Source: Treponema sp. (GTDB lineage Bacteria > Spirochaetota > Spirochaetia > Treponematales > Breznakiellaceae). From it: a stretch of DNA of 57,080 nt. This document shows positions 26,334-36,096 of this stretch, piece by piece; within the stretch, counting starts at the first letter, position 1, and each line of letters opens with the position of its first letter. Where the stretch lies: assembly GCA_031265845.1 (NCBI GenBank), contig JAISCC010000152.1, positions 1 to 57,080 on the forward strand, in the 5' to 3' direction. The notes under the pieces are model-generated. The model did not search any database, was not told where the DNA came from, and saw only the letters and a list, made by a program, of their open reading frames with translations. Made by a program: the position numbers and the translations under genes.

Positions 26334-28865
26334 ATGTCCATCCGCATTAAAGTAGTTTTGATAATATCTTCCATCGTAACGCTGATTACCGCTTTCAGTC
26401 TGGGTATAAGCCTGTACTATCAGCGCATCTATCTCATGAGCACCATGGAAGGCGACATGATGGTGGCGAACCATCTCGCGGGAAATTTGGTCTCCCTCCA
26501 CTTGCAGCTTTGGAAAACAGAAGCGGACATGGCCGCCAGAGCGTTGACGGAGGCCATGGATGGCGCTTTGTCTGACGAAAATCAAGAGCTTCAAGCGGTT
26601 CTGAAAGAACAGATAGGCGTCTACAAGTATCTGGCGCTTACGGTGATGAACGACCATGAAGTGATTGCGTCCGAAGGGGACTGCGCCCCGGACAGCAGTT
26701 TCGCCCAAAGCTCTTACGCCCGGCGGGCTTTTGCCGGAGAGCGTATTATCACCACTACTGAACGAGCCGCCGACGGCAGGATTCTTATCCGCATCTGCGC
26801 GCCTATGGGGAGATGGATTCTGGTGGCGACCCTGCCGGGCATGATCCTTTCGGACATTATCACCGAATTCAGAATCTGGACGACGGGGAATATTTTGATG
26901 ACGGACGATGAGGGCGTTATCATTGCCAATATCCGGCCGTTTCTTGTGGAGGAACGGCGTGTTCTTGAAGAAATAGTGACTGACGCGAAAAATCCGGCGT
27001 CAGTACATTTCTTTGATGGGTTGCGAGCGGGAACGACTGGTTCGGGCGTTTACACCTACGACGCGACTCCCCGTATCGGGGTCTATACGCCGTTGACAGG
27101 TTCCGATGGCTGGATGCTTATTGTCGTGGCGCCTATGGAAGAAAGTCCGAGCGCCCGGACGAGAACCGTTTTAATCATCTCCACATGCGTCTTTATGGGG
27201 TTGGGGATTCTGGCGGCTTTTGTAGCCGGCGGGGTTATCTCCGCTCCATTCAGAAAGATTCAGGAGCAGAACGCGCGCCTCGTGGAACTCAAGGAAACGG
27301 CGGAAAACGCCAGCAGAGCCAAGAGCGATTTTCTTTCCAACATGAGCCACGAGATACGCACGCCCATGAACGCCATTATCGGCATGACCTCCATCGCCAA
27401 AGCCGCTGGCGACGCTGAACGGAAAAATTATTGCCTCTCCAAAATAGAAGAGGCTTCCACGCATCTTCTGGGAGTCATCAACGACATTTTAGATATGTCA
27501 AAGATTGAAGCCAACAAGTTTGAGCTTTCCCCCGAAACATTCAACTTTGAACGGATGCTCCAAAAAGTGGTCGCGGTAATCAATTTCCGGGTGGATCAGA
27601 AACACCAAAACTTTATCGTTCGTCTGGACAGAGCCATTCCAACCATGCTCATCGGAGACGATCAACGCATCGCCCAGGTGATCGCCAACCTTCTGTCAAA
27701 CGCGGTGAAATTCACCCCTGAAAACGGTTCCATTCGGATGGATACGAAACTAATAGAAAAAGGGGAGGGGAGTTGCACCATTCAAATAGCCGTTGCGGAT
27801 TCAGGCATCGGCGTAAGCGTGGAACAGCAGTCCCGTCTGTTTAAGTCTTTCACCCAGGCGGAAAGCGACACGTCCCGAAGGTTCGGCGGCACAGGGCTGG
27901 GGCTGGCAATCTCAAAACGGATTGTAGAGATGATGAACGGGCGCATTTGGATAGAGTCGGAAGTGGGCAAGGGAGCCACCTTCGCCTTTACCATCCAGGC
28001 AAGACAAGCGCCTGTTGATGAGTCTCGTCCCGTAGTGAAACGGCACGTTCGATCCATACGCATCCTCGCGGTAGACGACGATCCGGAAATGTTGCAATAC
28101 TTCGGAGAAATCCTCAGCAGTTTCGGCTTTACGCATGATCTCGCCTCGAGCGGAGAGGAAGCCCTCGCCTTGATAGATAAGAACGGCGCGTATTCTCTGT
28201 ACTTTATTGACTGGAAAATGCCCGGCTTGAACGGCGTCGAGCTTAGCCGCAAAATAAAAGAAACCAATGCGGGCAAGGATTCAGTGATCATCATGGTTTC
28301 CGCCATGGAATGGGACGTTATAGCGGGAGAAGCGAAAAGCGCCGGGGTGAATAAATTCCTGTCCAAACCCTTGTTCCCTTCTGACGTTATGGACTATATT
28401 AACGAGTATCTGGGGGTGGATCGCTCCCTGCCGACTGACAACATCGGAGAGGACGCCATAGGCTGTTTTGAAGGACGCCATATTCTGCTGGCTGAGGACG
28501 TTCCGATTAACCAGGAGATATTCATCGCGCTTTTGGAACATACCAAGCTGGGAATTGATTGCGCGAATAACGGTGCCCAGGCCATAGAGATGTACCGGTC
28601 AAATCCGGAAAAATACGATGTCATTTTGATGGACGTGCAGATGCCGGAAATAGACGGCTTTGAGGCGACCCGCCGCATCCGCGCCTTTGAACTGGAGCTT
28701 CACAGAAATATACCCATAATCGCGATGACCGCAAACGTCTTTCAGGAAGACATTGACAAATGCCTTTCCGTCGGCATGAACGACCATTTGGGCAAGCCCG
28801 TAGACGTTGAAGAAGTGACACTCAAATTGCGCCGCCACCTGCCTGAACGGAGGGAGCGGGCGTAG
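26334..28865 (+). CDS. Hybrid sensor histidine kinase with two receiver domains
   Basis: An 843-residue membrane sensor kinase. A first membrane helix at about 6-28 and a second at about 280-305 enclose a periplasmic Cache-like sensor. The dimerisation domain has H339 in [10 protein letters not shown]. The ATPase domain has [17 protein letters not shown] and the G2 box [10 protein letters not shown]. Receiver 1 has phospho-acceptor D626 ([11 protein letters not shown]) and a lysine in SKPLFP; receiver 2 has D767 ([11 protein letters not shown]) and GKPV. No output or HPt domain follows, so the signal must leave by another protein. It lies among chemoreceptors but its link to them is only positional. 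AAAGGAATG precedes the ATG. Confidence 0.92.
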   Translation: MSIRIKVVLIISSIVTLITAFSLGISLYYQRIYLMSTMEGDMMVANHLAGNLVSLHLQLWKTEADMAARALTEAMDGALSDENQELQAVLKEQIGVYKYLALTVMNDHEVIASEGDCAPDSSFAQSSYARRAFAGERIITTTERAADGRILIRICAPMGRWILVATLPGMILSDIITEFRIWTTGNILMTDDEGVIIANIRPFLVEERRVLEEIVTDAKNPASVHFFDGLRAGTTGSGVYTYDATPRIGVYTPLTGSDGWMLIVVAPMEESPSARTRTVLIISTCVFMGLGILAAFVAGGVISAPFRKIQEQNARLVELKETAENASRAKSDFLSNMSHEIRTPMNAIIGMTSIAKAAGDAERKNYCLSKIEEASTHLLGVINDILDMSKIEANKFELSPETFNFERMLQKVVAVINFRVDQKHQNFIVRLDRAIPTMLIGDDQRIAQVIANLLSNAVKFTPENGSIRMDTKLIEKGEGSCTIQIAVADSGIGVSVEQQSRLFKSFTQAESDTSRRFGGTGLGLAISKRIVEMMNGRIWIESEVGKGATFAFTIQARQAPVDESRPVVKRHVRSIRILAVDDDPEMLQYFGEILSSFGFTHDLASSGEEALALIDKNGAYSLYFIDWKMPGLNGVELSRKIKETNAGKDSVIIMVSAMEWDVIAGEAKSAGVNKFLSKPLFPSDVMDYINEYLGVDRSLPTDNIGEDAIGCFEGRHILLAEDVPINQEIFIALLEHTKLGIDCANNGAQAIEMYRSNPEKYDVILMDVQMPEIDGFEATRRIRAFELELHRNIPIIAMTANVFQEDIDKCLSVGMNDHLGKPVDVEEVTLKLRRHLPERRERA

Positions 28866-29077
28866 GAACCCCCTCATTTGCCGCAGCCGGCATTTTTGCG
28901 CCTGACCCAAGGGAAATGTGGCGGGAAAGCGGCATTGCGGGAAAACCGCGCGCCCATTGAGAAATCCTGACTAAAGAGACGTTTTCGTCCGCGCAGTCGA
29001 AGTCTGCGGGCGGCGCGGCGCTTCCCTGCCGCGTCTCTGAAAAAACCGCAAACCAGCGCGTTTTCTTGCGCAATCTC

Positions 29078-29106
29078 TTGACAATTGCCCAAGCGCTATA
29101 TATACT
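29078..29106 (+). promoter_or_regulatory. Promoter of poly-C cassette 1
   Basis: TTGACA (29078-29083), exactly 17 bp, TATACT (29101-29106), followed by TTTCTTCAAAAG. The same arrangement, including the downstream bases, recurs at 32856-32884 and 36031-36059. Confidence 0.7.
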
Positions 29107-29204
29107 TTTCTTCAAAAGCAAAAGCTGTTCCAAAGCGCCAGGCGGAGCCGCGCAACGTTGGAACACGTCCGCCATACGCAAGGCGGAAGGAGCGCCGGTA
29201 GAAA

Positions 29205-29312
29205 ATGAGCGAACCAAGCGTCAAACGCGCAATACCGTCTTTGCCCCCCCCCCCCCCATGCGGACTTGAGCCGGACTCTGATCCGTACCGCGATTGCGGG
29301 CGGCGCGAGTAA
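29205..29312 (+). CDS. Short leader frame crossing poly-C tract 1
   Basis: A 35-residue frame starting ATGAGC, 12 bases after AGGAG, translating as MSEPSVKRAIPSL followed by prolines from the C tract, and stopping at 29310-29312. With one C less (or two more) the same frame passes without a stop into the HU-like gene at 29350 through LSRTLIRTAIAGG. With one C more it stops at once at 29267-29269. The segment after the tract resembles cassette 3 (LSRT against LSQT, both before VLHRxRVK). Translation is inferred, not shown. Confidence 0.4.
   Translation: MSEPSVKRAIPSLPPPPPCGLEPDSDPYRDCGRRE
29244..29257 (+). repeat. Poly-C tract 1 (14 C)
   Basis: Fourteen consecutive C inside the leader frame, 138 bases after the -10 box. 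Such runs change length by slipped-strand mispairing. The apparent length is a consensus or one state of a mixed population. Confidence 0.85.
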
Positions 29313-29349
29313 ACTCATTGTATACCTTCACTTTAACAAGGAGGCCGTC

Positions 29350-30126
29350 ATGGCAATCATCAAGTCCGCGCGCGGAGTTTTGCACCGCATACGGGTAAAA
29401 CTCTATCCCAACTACCTCGCCAACGTGGAAGGCGCGTACATCGCCCGCACGGACAGTGAGGCGTCCCTTTCCATAGAGGAAGTGTGCGCCGCGCTCAAGA
29501 TCCGGGGCGGATTCACTGGCAATTACGACGACTTGGTGGATCATGTGAAGCAGTTCTTTGACGAAGCGGCGTATCAACTGTGCGACGGCTTCGCCGTGAA
29601 CACCCGCTATTTCTCAATTTATCCCAACGTGGGCGGGACGTTTGACGATGCTGTTCAAGGATGCGGCGCCCGCGACGTGCGGAAGCATCCGGTAACCTTC
29701 CGGTTCCGCGCCCGCGCCCCGCTCCGCGCTCTTGCCAGCCATATCGCGGTTGAGATAGAAGGCATGGCTGACGTGTCCGGGTACATCGGCAAACTCCTTG
29801 ACATAAGCGCGGAATCGGTGAACGACGCGCTCACCCCTGGGGGGATATTCATCATAACGGGTCATAAGATCAAAATAACCGGGAAAAACCCTGACATAGG
29901 GGTGTATTTTGTATCCGCTCAAGACGCGGGCGCGCGCGTAAAGGCAAGCGGGCGTCTGGCTGAGAACACCGCGTCGAAAGTGGTGGGGATTGTCCCGGCG
30001 CTGGACGCCGGGGCGTGGAAGGTGGCGATCAAGACCCAGTTCAGCGGGTACGGGAGCAAGGGCTTGAAAGAGCCTCGCGTGATAGAAAGCGAGTTCACCG
30101 TAACCGTGCCGGAAGCGGGAGCGTGA
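29350..30126 (+). CDS. HU-like DNA-binding / DUF4469 domain protein
   Basis: A 258-residue protein with an HU-like N-terminal domain (about 1-125: SIEEVCAALKIRGGFTGNYDDLVDHVKQF then YFSIYPNVGGTFDD) and a C-terminal immunoglobulin-like DUF4469 domain (about 155-250: GGIFIITGHKIKITG, GVYFV, VGIVPAL, WKVAIKTQFS). This two-domain layout is known from Bacteroidetes and spirochaetes; role unknown, perhaps DNA binding. AAGGAGG lies 5 bases before the ATG. An in-frame extension reaches back to the poly-C tract. A short remnant of its start (VLHRMRVK) persists in the leader of receptor 4, so a copy was probably lost there. Confidence 0.75.
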   Translation: MAIIKSARGVLHRIRVKLYPNYLANVEGAYIARTDSEASLSIEEVCAALKIRGGFTGNYDDLVDHVKQFFDEAAYQLCDGFAVNTRYFSIYPNVGGTFDDAVQGCGARDVRKHPVTFRFRARAPLRALASHIAVEIEGMADVSGYIGKLLDISAESVNDALTPGGIFIITGHKIKITGKNPDIGVYFVSAQDAGARVKASGRLAENTASKVVGIVPALDAGAWKVAIKTQFSGYGSKGLKEPRVIESEFTVTVPEAGA

Positions 30127-30144
30127 CCTCGCTTCGGATGCGCC

Positions 30145-30240
30145 GGCAAACCAAGGCTGGTTTTTCAAGAAAACATAAGACAGGTTTGCACGGCAAACCC
30201 AAGTTGAGTTTGCCAGGCAAACATAGATCGGGTTTGCAGG
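30145..30240 (+). repeat. Four 24-bp tandem units with internal palindromes
   Basis: Units begin with AAAC at 30148, 30171, 30195 and 30219 and end in GGTTTGCA or similar. Adjacent units form GTTTGCACGGCAAAC and GTTTGCCAGGCAAAC palindromes. It lies between the HU-like gene and receptor 2. It could be a set of operator sites, an RNA hairpin array or an expanding repeat. Confidence 0.65.
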
Positions 30241-30317
30241 CGCATCCGTGGCGGGTCTGGTTAGCGCAGGCGGAGCCGTGCGTGTCATAGAGAGTTATAT
30301 ATAGCAAGGAGCATTTT

Positions 30318-32501
30318 ATGAAAATCGGTGTTAAACTGGTAACTATCATCAGTATCTTTAACATCATTGGTATCGGCTTGTTGGCCGGTATCACTTTAAC
30401 CTTGTCCCAGCGGGAAATCATCCGCTTGGCGGACGAAGAGGCACAAAGCGTTGCCAGAGAGAACAGTGAAAAAATACAAGGCTGGATCGAAGAATATATG
30501 GATATGTCCAGAACCTTGGCGCAAATAATGGAAAGCTATAAAGACATACCAGCCGAACAACGGCGGTGGTTTTTCGATATAATGATGAAACAGCTCATTC
30601 TGACTCACCCTGAGTTGGTCGGCGTGTGGAGCGATTGGGCGCCTAACGCCCTGGACGGCATGGACGCCCAGTACGCCAATACGCCCGGAACGGACGCAAG
30701 CGGAAGGTATGTCCCTGTTTGGAGCAACGGCGCCCGCGGTCTTATCGTGGAACCCCTGGCAGGCTACGACACCTCCGCTTTTTACACCCTGCCCATGCAA
30801 ACCGGCAACGAAGTGGCGCTTGATCCCTACATCTACCCATTGGCAGGAAGAGACCTCCTGATAACCAGCCTGTGTATACCCATAAAGGACGGGGGCGCGG
30901 TACGGGGCGTTGCTGGAGTAGGCATCGAATTGTCGAAGATACAGGATATAGCCGGTGAGATTAAACCCTTCGGCGACGGTTTTGCCATGGTGTTTAGCTC
31001 AGGGGGCATTGTGGCCGCCCACCCAGACGCGGGAAAGATCGGCAAGAATATGCGGGAAACAGAAACCACCACCTTCGGTCCCTTCCTCAATACGATGGTT
31101 ACTGCGGTAGCAAGTGGAACCACTGCGTCCGTCTCATACCAGCCCACGCAATCGGATACGGTCATTCAGTACTACGCCGTACCCCTTACTATCGGCAATG
31201 TTCCGCAACCCTGGACCCTGGTCGTGGGAGTCTCCCGCAATACGATCATGGCGACGGTTTATCGGATGATCAGGGCATGCATCATCATCGGTATTCTGAC
31301 CATGCTCCTTATGTCGGCGGGCGTGATTATTACCGCCCGTTCCATAAGCCGTCCCCTTTCCTACACCATGACCGTGCTCAAGAACATCGCCGAAGGAGAC
31401 CTCACTAAGGCGATCACGGTCAATTCCAAGGACGAACTGGGCGACCTTGCCCATTACTTAAACTTCACGGTGGATGAGATAAAGAACCTCGTCGCAGCCA
31501 TACGGAAGGAAGCCCTCTCCCTCTCGCAAACCGGCTCAGACCTCGCGGTGAACATGAACGAGACCGCCGCCTCGGTCAACGAAATCACCGCGACCATTCA
31601 AAGCGTCAAGGCTCAAACCGGCAAGCAACAGGCAAGTGTCAAAGGCTCTGGCGCTGTTATGGGACAGGTCGTCAACCATATCGGCGCTATAAACGACCAG
31701 ATACAGAAACAGTCCCAGTACGTTACCGAATCCTCTTCGGCTATAGAGCAGATGTTGGCGAATATCCAGAGCGTAACCCAAAACCTTATCAAGAACGAAA
31801 CCAATGTTACCAAGCTCTCACACGCCTCTGAAGTCGGGCGCACCGGTTTGGAGGAAGTCTCGATGGATATTCAAGAGATAGCGCGGGAGTCTGAGGGCTT
31901 GCTTGAGATCAACGGGGTGATGGAGAACATCGCGAGTCAGACGAACCTGCTTTCCATGAACGCGGCGATAGAGGCGGCGCACGCTGGGGAAGCGGGCAAG
32001 GGTTTCGCGGTTGTCGCTGACGAGATACGCAAGCTGGCGGAGTCTTCTTCGGAGCAGTCAAAGACTATAAGCGCGGTCTTGAAGAAGATAAAAGACTCCA
32101 TAGACAAGATAACGAAGTCAACAAACGAGGTGTTGTTGCACTTTGAGGACATAAGCCAAGGTGTGCGGACGGTAACGGACCAAGAGCGGAACATTCGGAG
32201 CTCCATGGAGGAGCAGGGCACAGGGAGTAAGGTGGTGCTTGAGTCCATAGGCAGTTTGAACGAGATCACCGGCCAGGTGAAGCGGAGCGCTACGGAGATG
32301 CTTGGCGGCAGCCAAGAAGTGATAGAGGAGAGCAAGGTTCTTGAGCATATCACCTCGGAGATAGGGAACGGGATGCAGGAAATGGCAAGTGGCGCCGATC
32401 AGATAGACACGGCGGTTAATCGGGTGAATGACATAAGCGAGGAGAACAAGAAGCAGATAGCGCGGCTTATACAGGAAGTTTCGCGGTTCAAGGTTGAGTG
32501 A
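30318..32501 (+). CDS. Methyl-accepting chemotaxis protein 2 (dCache-HAMP-MCP signal)
   Basis: A 727-residue chemoreceptor with the same layout as receptor 1: TM1 at about 8-30, periplasmic Cache-like sensor with [17 protein letters not shown] and [18 protein letters not shown]2 at about 315-340, HAMP, and a signalling domain with its tip near 537-574 ([20 protein letters not shown]). The variable part of the sensor (about 130-180: [15 protein letters not shown]) differs most, consistent with different ligands. CAAGGAG lies upstream. No promoter of its own is clear, so it may be transcribed with the HU-like gene from the poly-C promoter. It ends RFKVE. Confidence 0.93.
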   Translation: MKIGVKLVTIISIFNIIGIGLLAGITLTLSQREIIRLADEEAQSVARENSEKIQGWIEEYMDMSRTLAQIMESYKDIPAEQRRWFFDIMMKQLILTHPELVGVWSDWAPNALDGMDAQYANTPGTDASGRYVPVWSNGARGLIVEPLAGYDTSAFYTLPMQTGNEVALDPYIYPLAGRDLLITSLCIPIKDGGAVRGVAGVGIELSKIQDIAGEIKPFGDGFAMVFSSGGIVAAHPDAGKIGKNMRETETTTFGPFLNTMVTAVASGTTASVSYQPTQSDTVIQYYAVPLTIGNVPQPWTLVVGVSRNTIMATVYRMIRACIIIGILTMLLMSAGVIITARSISRPLSYTMTVLKNIAEGDLTKAITVNSKDELGDLAHYLNFTVDEIKNLVAAIRKEALSLSQTGSDLAVNMNETAASVNEITATIQSVKAQTGKQQASVKGSGAVMGQVVNHIGAINDQIQKQSQYVTESSSAIEQMLANIQSVTQNLIKNETNVTKLSHASEVGRTGLEEVSMDIQEIARESEGLLEINGVMENIASQTNLLSMNAAIEAAHAGEAGKGFAVVADEIRKLAESSSEQSKTISAVLKKIKDSIDKITKSTNEVLLHFEDISQGVRTVTDQERNIRSSMEEQGTGSKVVLESIGSLNEITGQVKRSATEMLGGSQEVIEESKVLEHITSEIGNGMQEMASGADQIDTAVNRVNDISEENKKQIARLIQEVSRFKVE

Positions 32502-32503
32502 GC

Positions 32504-32613
32504 GCCCTTCGGGTGTTTAAATACTTCACAATGGTTGTTGTCCGAAAGGTAGTGCCGCTTCCACTGACTTGACGGTTACGCTTGTAAACAAGCGGAACCT
32601 CCGCGGTGTCTGA
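32504..32613 (+). repeat. Left arm of a long imperfect inverted repeat
   Basis: This segment matches the reverse complement of 33181-33292 at roughly four of five positions, including the blocks CCCTTCGGGTGTT, ATACTTCACAATGG, TCCGAAAGG, GACGGTTACGCTTG and CAAGCGGAACCT. The arms enclose about 570 bases that contain a terminator, a promoter and poly-C tract 2. Confidence 0.75.
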
Positions 32614-32823
32614 CACCTCTGACACTAATCACTAATCACTAACCACTTCCAGCATAGTATGAGGGGGGCGCGTCTTTCCCTAAACGGAGGTCGGCACACG
32701 GTAAACCTTGTGGTGCGCCCCCCTGTCTCCAGCCTGCGCAAGCGCGGTCTTCCGCCACCCCCCAAACCCGTCCGTTGCGTGAGTGTCGGTTTCCGCTAAA
32801 CCCTGCCCGTTGTGTGGTGTCAG

Positions 32824-32843
32824 ACACCCTGCGGGTGTTTTTT
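32824..32843 (+). terminator. Rho-independent terminator ahead of cassette 2
   Basis: ACACCC (32824-32829), loop TGC, GGGTGT (32833-32838), then a run of T to 32843. It lies 13 bases before the -35 of the next promoter and would isolate it from receptor 2 transcription. Part of the stem belongs to a GGTGTCAGACACC palindrome. Confidence 0.6.
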
Positions 32844-32855
32844 GTATAATATCAC

Positions 32856-32884
32856 TTGACAAGCGGCGTAATAGCGTATATACT
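32856..32884 (+). promoter_or_regulatory. Promoter of poly-C cassette 2
   Basis: TTGACA (32856-32861), 17 bp, TATACT (32879-32884), followed by TTCTTTCAAAAGT. Nearly identical to the promoters at 29078 and 36031. Confidence 0.7.
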
Positions 32885-32920
32885 TTCTTTCAAAAGTAGT
32901 CAAAGGAGTAATGGTAAAAA

Positions 32921-33022
32921 GTGCAGTGTAATTCTGTCGGTGGACACGCGCCAAAGTACCCCCCCCCCCCCCCGATCAACAATATATATACTAAGAACAC
33001 TATTCGCGCGAACCTTTCCTAA
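32921..33022 (+). CDS. Short leader frame crossing poly-C tract 2
   Basis: A GTG, 12 bases after AGGAG, opens a frame that crosses the C tract in phase and stops near 33020. It is positionally equivalent to the leader frames of cassettes 1 and 3 (AGGAG, GGTA, AAAA, then RTG). An ATG at 32911 is closer to AGGAG but stops after six codons. Nothing in this frame reaches receptor 3, which starts 330 bases on, so it may be a decayed cassette. Confidence 0.3.
   Translation: MQCNSVGGHAPKYPPPPPINNIYTKNTIRANLS
32959..32973 (+). repeat. Poly-C tract 2 (15 C)
   Basis: Fifteen consecutive C, 75 bases after the -10 box, in the same relative position as tracts 1 and 3. Confidence 0.85.
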
Positions 33023-33180
33023 TCAAACAGTGCGGGACTCTAGCTATTTATAAAGTGTAGGACGGAAAAGCGTCCTAGCCTAGGGCGGGAAAGAGCAATG
33101 AGTAATGAGCAAAGATGGGCGGCGGTGTCAGAGGCGCGAGGTTTGCAGGCGGTTGGCGTCAGACATCGGGGTGTGTGGCG

Positions 33181-33292
33181 TGTCGGATAATGAGTAGGTT
33201 CCGCTTGCTTGCAAGCGTAACCGTCCTGTCGGGGTCAGCGGCGATCCCTTTCGGATAACGCCCATTGTGAAGTATTGGAACACCCGAAGGGT
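33181..33292 (-). repeat. Right arm of the long inverted repeat
   Basis: Reverse complement of this segment aligns with 32504-32613. It contains the GCTTGCTTGCAAGC hairpin that corresponds to GCTTGTAAACAAGC in the left arm, and ends just before receptor 3. Confidence 0.75.
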
Positions 33293-33351
33293 GATGAATG
33301 CAAGGCTGGAGTTAATCATAGACTCCGCCAGCTATATAAAAAGGAGTGTTT

Positions 33352-35556
33352 ATGAAGTTACAGTATCGTTTGAGTCTTATTGTTATCGCGATTATCATGG
33401 TCTCGGGGATTTCCTTGTCCGTCATTCTGCTCACCCGCGCTTCCTCAATGCAGATGGCCGCCGCGCTGGAAAGTCAGGAACGCCTCGCCGCGCAGGAAGC
33501 CGCCTTTATCCAGAAGCGTTATGAAGGGTATCTGCGAGTCGTGGATACCCTGTCGGATATGATGGCCGATTATGACCAGACCGAAGCAGGGCGACAGCGT
33601 AACCGCTTTGACCAGCTCTTACATTCGGTTCTGGAGTCTGAAGAACAGATCATAGCCGTGTACGCCGTGTTTAAGCCCAACACCATAGATTATGGCTGGG
33701 ACGCTTCCTTTGCAGGAACCCCCGGCAATACCGAAACAGGACAATACGCGGACTGGTATACCCGTCAGTCTGGGCGGATTGAACACCTGACCTACAACGA
33801 CATACCGGCGATAATGTACCTTCTCACAGGGGCTAACGGGCACGGAGAGATAATTGATGATCCCGTGCCACACACCGTAGCCGGCAGGAATACCTTTACG
33901 GTCAATATCAGCGCGCCGATAATCCACCGACGGACAGGCGAAGTGGTAGGTCGCGTTGGGGTAAACGTGGACACCGCGGAGACCCAGCCCGTAGTGGACG
34001 CGACTGTTCAGGAACACCATGAGATAGCCGCCATGACGGTCTACTCCCGCAACGGAACCATTGTTGCCAGCGGCGCCCCCAATCAGGTGGGACGGCTTCT
34101 CAGCGACGCGCAAAGGACCCTCTTCAGCGCCGACACCGACGCGGCGCAGAGAGCGGTGCTAAACGGAGAAAAACGCCGGTTTAGGGATTATTCGGACGTT
34201 CTCGGCGCGGAATTGGAAATAATCCTCTTCCCCTTTACCATCGGTGAAACCAAGACAAGCTGGACATTGATGTTGGGCACCGAAGACCATGTAATTCTGG
34301 CACAGGTGAACCAACTGACCCTCTTTACCATCATTATAGCGGTAGTGGTGGTTATCCTTACGGCCCTGATTATCTTCATAGTGTCTATCAGGATTGCCAA
34401 ACCTATTGTCAACATGGCTCTTACCCTCAAGGACATATCCGAAGGCGAGGGCGATCTCACCAAAACCGTTGATTTCCATGGGAAAGACGAAATTGGCGAC
34501 CTCGCCCGCTACTTCAACGCAACGCTGGAAAAAATCAAACGGCTTGTCATCATCATCAAAAATGAGTCCGCCACCCTCTTTGACATTGGCGCTGAATTGG
34601 CGAACAACATGACCGAAACCGCCGCGGCCGTCAACGAGATAACCGCCAATATCCAGAGCATCAAAGGACGGATGCTCAACCAGTCCGCCAGCGTTGCCGA
34701 AACCAACGCCACCATGGAACAGATGAGCGTCAACATCGACAAACTCTCCGGCCATGTGGACCGCCAGAGCGCCAGCGTCGCCCAGTCCTCCTCGTCCATT
34801 GAGGAAATGCTCGCCAACATCCAGTCTGTTACCCAAACTTTGGTTAAAAACACCGGCAACGTCAAAGATCTGATAGAGTCCTCCGAAGTGGGGCGTTCGG
34901 GCCTACAGGAGGTGGCCGCAGACATCCAGGAAATCGCCAGGGAGTCCGATGGACTCATGGAGATCAACGCGGTGATGGAAAACATCGCCAGCCAAACCAA
35001 CCTGCTGTCCATGAACGCCGCCATAGAAGCGGCCCACGCCGGGGAAGTGGGGAAAGGTTTCGCCGTAGTTGCCGACGAGATACGGAAACTGGCGGAGAGT
35101 TCCGGGGGCCAATCCAAGACTATTTCTGCGGCGCTGAAAAAGATCAAGGACTCCATCGACAAGATAAGCAAGTCCACTGACAGCGTACTCAAGAAGTTTG
35201 AGGCCATAGACAGCGGGGTGAAGATCGTTTCGGAGCAGGAAGAGAATATCCGCGCTGCCATGGAGGAGCAGGGGGCGGGGAGCAAACAAATTTTGGAGGC
35301 TATCGGCAAGTTGAACGAAGCGACCCAGATGGTCAAAGGCGGTTCTGCGGAAATGCTGGAGGGGAGCAAACAGGTTATCCATGAGAGCCGGAATCTGGAG
35401 ATGACAACCCAAGAGATTACCGGCGGGATGAACGAGATGGCCACAGGGGCGGATCAGATCAATGTGGCGGTAAACCGTGTGAATGAGATCAGCGTACTGA
35501 ACAAGGAAAACATCGACGTGCTGGTCAAAGAGGTTGCAAAATTCAAAGTGGAATGA
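33352..35556 (+). CDS. Methyl-accepting chemotaxis protein 3 (divergent dCache sensor)
   Basis: A 734-residue chemoreceptor. TM1 is at about 8-28 and TM2 at about 320-345. The sensor differs strongly from receptors 1, 2 and 4 in its sequence ([23 protein letters not shown], then [28 protein letters not shown]) but keeps the double-Cache layout. The cytoplasmic part is close to the others; HAMP is followed by a signalling domain with tip at about 543-580. It has an extra segment [21 protein letters not shown] in the first half. The end is KFKVE. The ATG at 33352 has AAGGAG 6 bases upstream; a GTG at 33346 is not preferred. Confidence 0.93.
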   Translation: MKLQYRLSLIVIAIIMVSGISLSVILLTRASSMQMAAALESQERLAAQEAAFIQKRYEGYLRVVDTLSDMMADYDQTEAGRQRNRFDQLLHSVLESEEQIIAVYAVFKPNTIDYGWDASFAGTPGNTETGQYADWYTRQSGRIEHLTYNDIPAIMYLLTGANGHGEIIDDPVPHTVAGRNTFTVNISAPIIHRRTGEVVGRVGVNVDTAETQPVVDATVQEHHEIAAMTVYSRNGTIVASGAPNQVGRLLSDAQRTLFSADTDAAQRAVLNGEKRRFRDYSDVLGAELEIILFPFTIGETKTSWTLMLGTEDHVILAQVNQLTLFTIIIAVVVVILTALIIFIVSIRIAKPIVNMALTLKDISEGEGDLTKTVDFHGKDEIGDLARYFNATLEKIKRLVIIIKNESATLFDIGAELANNMTETAAAVNEITANIQSIKGRMLNQSASVAETNATMEQMSVNIDKLSGHVDRQSASVAQSSSSIEEMLANIQSVTQTLVKNTGNVKDLIESSEVGRSGLQEVAADIQEIARESDGLMEINAVMENIASQTNLLSMNAAIEAAHAGEVGKGFAVVADEIRKLAESSGGQSKTISAALKKIKDSIDKISKSTDSVLKKFEAIDSGVKIVSEQEENIRAAMEEQGAGSKQILEAIGKLNEATQMVKGGSAEMLEGSKQVIHESRNLEMTTQEITGGMNEMATGADQINVAVNRVNEISVLNKENIDVLVKEVAKFKVE

Positions 35557-35615
35557 CACTGCGGCGTTATTCCGGGCGGCGCGACCGTGGAAGGGGCGGT
35601 GAGAACGGAAGGCGG

Positions 35616-35705
35616 GAGATGGCTAGTGGAGCGGGGCGGATAGACACGGCGGTTAGTCAGCGGATGGAGCGGCTTATGAATGAAGCCTCGCGCTTCAAAG
35701 CCTAA
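35616..35705 (+). pseudogene. Chemoreceptor C-terminal fragment A
   Basis: Thirty codons reading EMASGAGRIDTAVSQ, then RMERLMNEASRFKA and a stop. They match the final helix of the island receptors ([15 protein letters not shown] ... RFKVE) with about eight residues deleted. No start or upstream domain is present. Confidence 0.8.
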
Positions 35706-35784
35706 TCCGAAGATGGATCGTGAAAGGGCGGCCTTCACCGCTAGAGTTTAGACTCTAGCCCCTAGAGGTTAGTCTTTGCCAGAA

Positions 35785-35971
35785 GAGTTCGAGGCGATAA
35801 GCGGGGGAGTGGAGCAAGAGCGTATTGGAGGCTGTGGGGAGCTTGCGCGAGTTGACCGGAGAGGTGAGGGAGTCCACGCGGGCGGTGAGCCAAGTGAATG
35901 GCATAGCCGTGGAGAACAAGGAGCGGATAGCGGGGCTTATGGGAGAGGCGTCGCGCTTCACGGTCGAGTGA
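35785..35971 (+). pseudogene. Chemoreceptor C-terminal fragment B
   Basis: Begins with EFEAISGGV in one frame, then continues in another frame as SKSVLEAVGSLRELTGEVRES, jumps to [22 protein letters not shown] and ends EASRFTVE with a stop at 35969-35971. Two internal deletions are evident. The stretch from the GCGGTGAGCCAAGTGAATGG site (35880) to about 35935 is nearly identical in bases to the end of receptor 4 (38411-38463), which suggests recent recombination. Confidence 0.82.
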
Positions 35972-36030
35972 GGCGCGTGAGCGGCGCGGTGGTGTTGCAA
36001 AGAGCCGCGCTGTTTTTTGTGCGCGTCCTC

Positions 36031-36059
36031 TTGACACGCGATATAATGCCGTATATACT
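36031..36059 (+). promoter_or_regulatory. Promoter of poly-C cassette 3
   Basis: TTGACA (36031-36036), 17 bp, TATACT (36054-36059), then TTCCTTAAAAAGT. Drives the leader frame and receptor 4. Confidence 0.72.
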
Positions 36060-36096
36060 TTCCTTAAAAAGTGTTGAAAGGAGTGTTGGTAAAAAA

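Larger units (their letters stand above)
28866..29349. other. Leader region of poly-C cassette 1
   Basis: 484 bases between the kinase and the HU-like gene. The first 200 bases show nothing certain; an inverted repeat GCGCG/CGCGC-type near 29055-29074 may end the upstream transcript. From 29078 on it holds a promoter, a hairpin (TGTTCCAA 29126-29133 with TTGGAACA 29158-29165) related to the GAGGCTGTTCC repeats, an AGGAG box, a short frame and the poly-C tract. Confidence 0.6.

Noticed and set aside
28983..29000. A 16-base match (TCCGCGCAGTCGAAG) to the coding sequence of receptor 1, possibly another fragment
   Set aside because: Too short, and neighbouring bases do not match in any frame.
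30145..30240. The 24-bp repeats considered as a CRISPR array
   Set aside because: Units are contiguous without spacers, and no cas gene is present.
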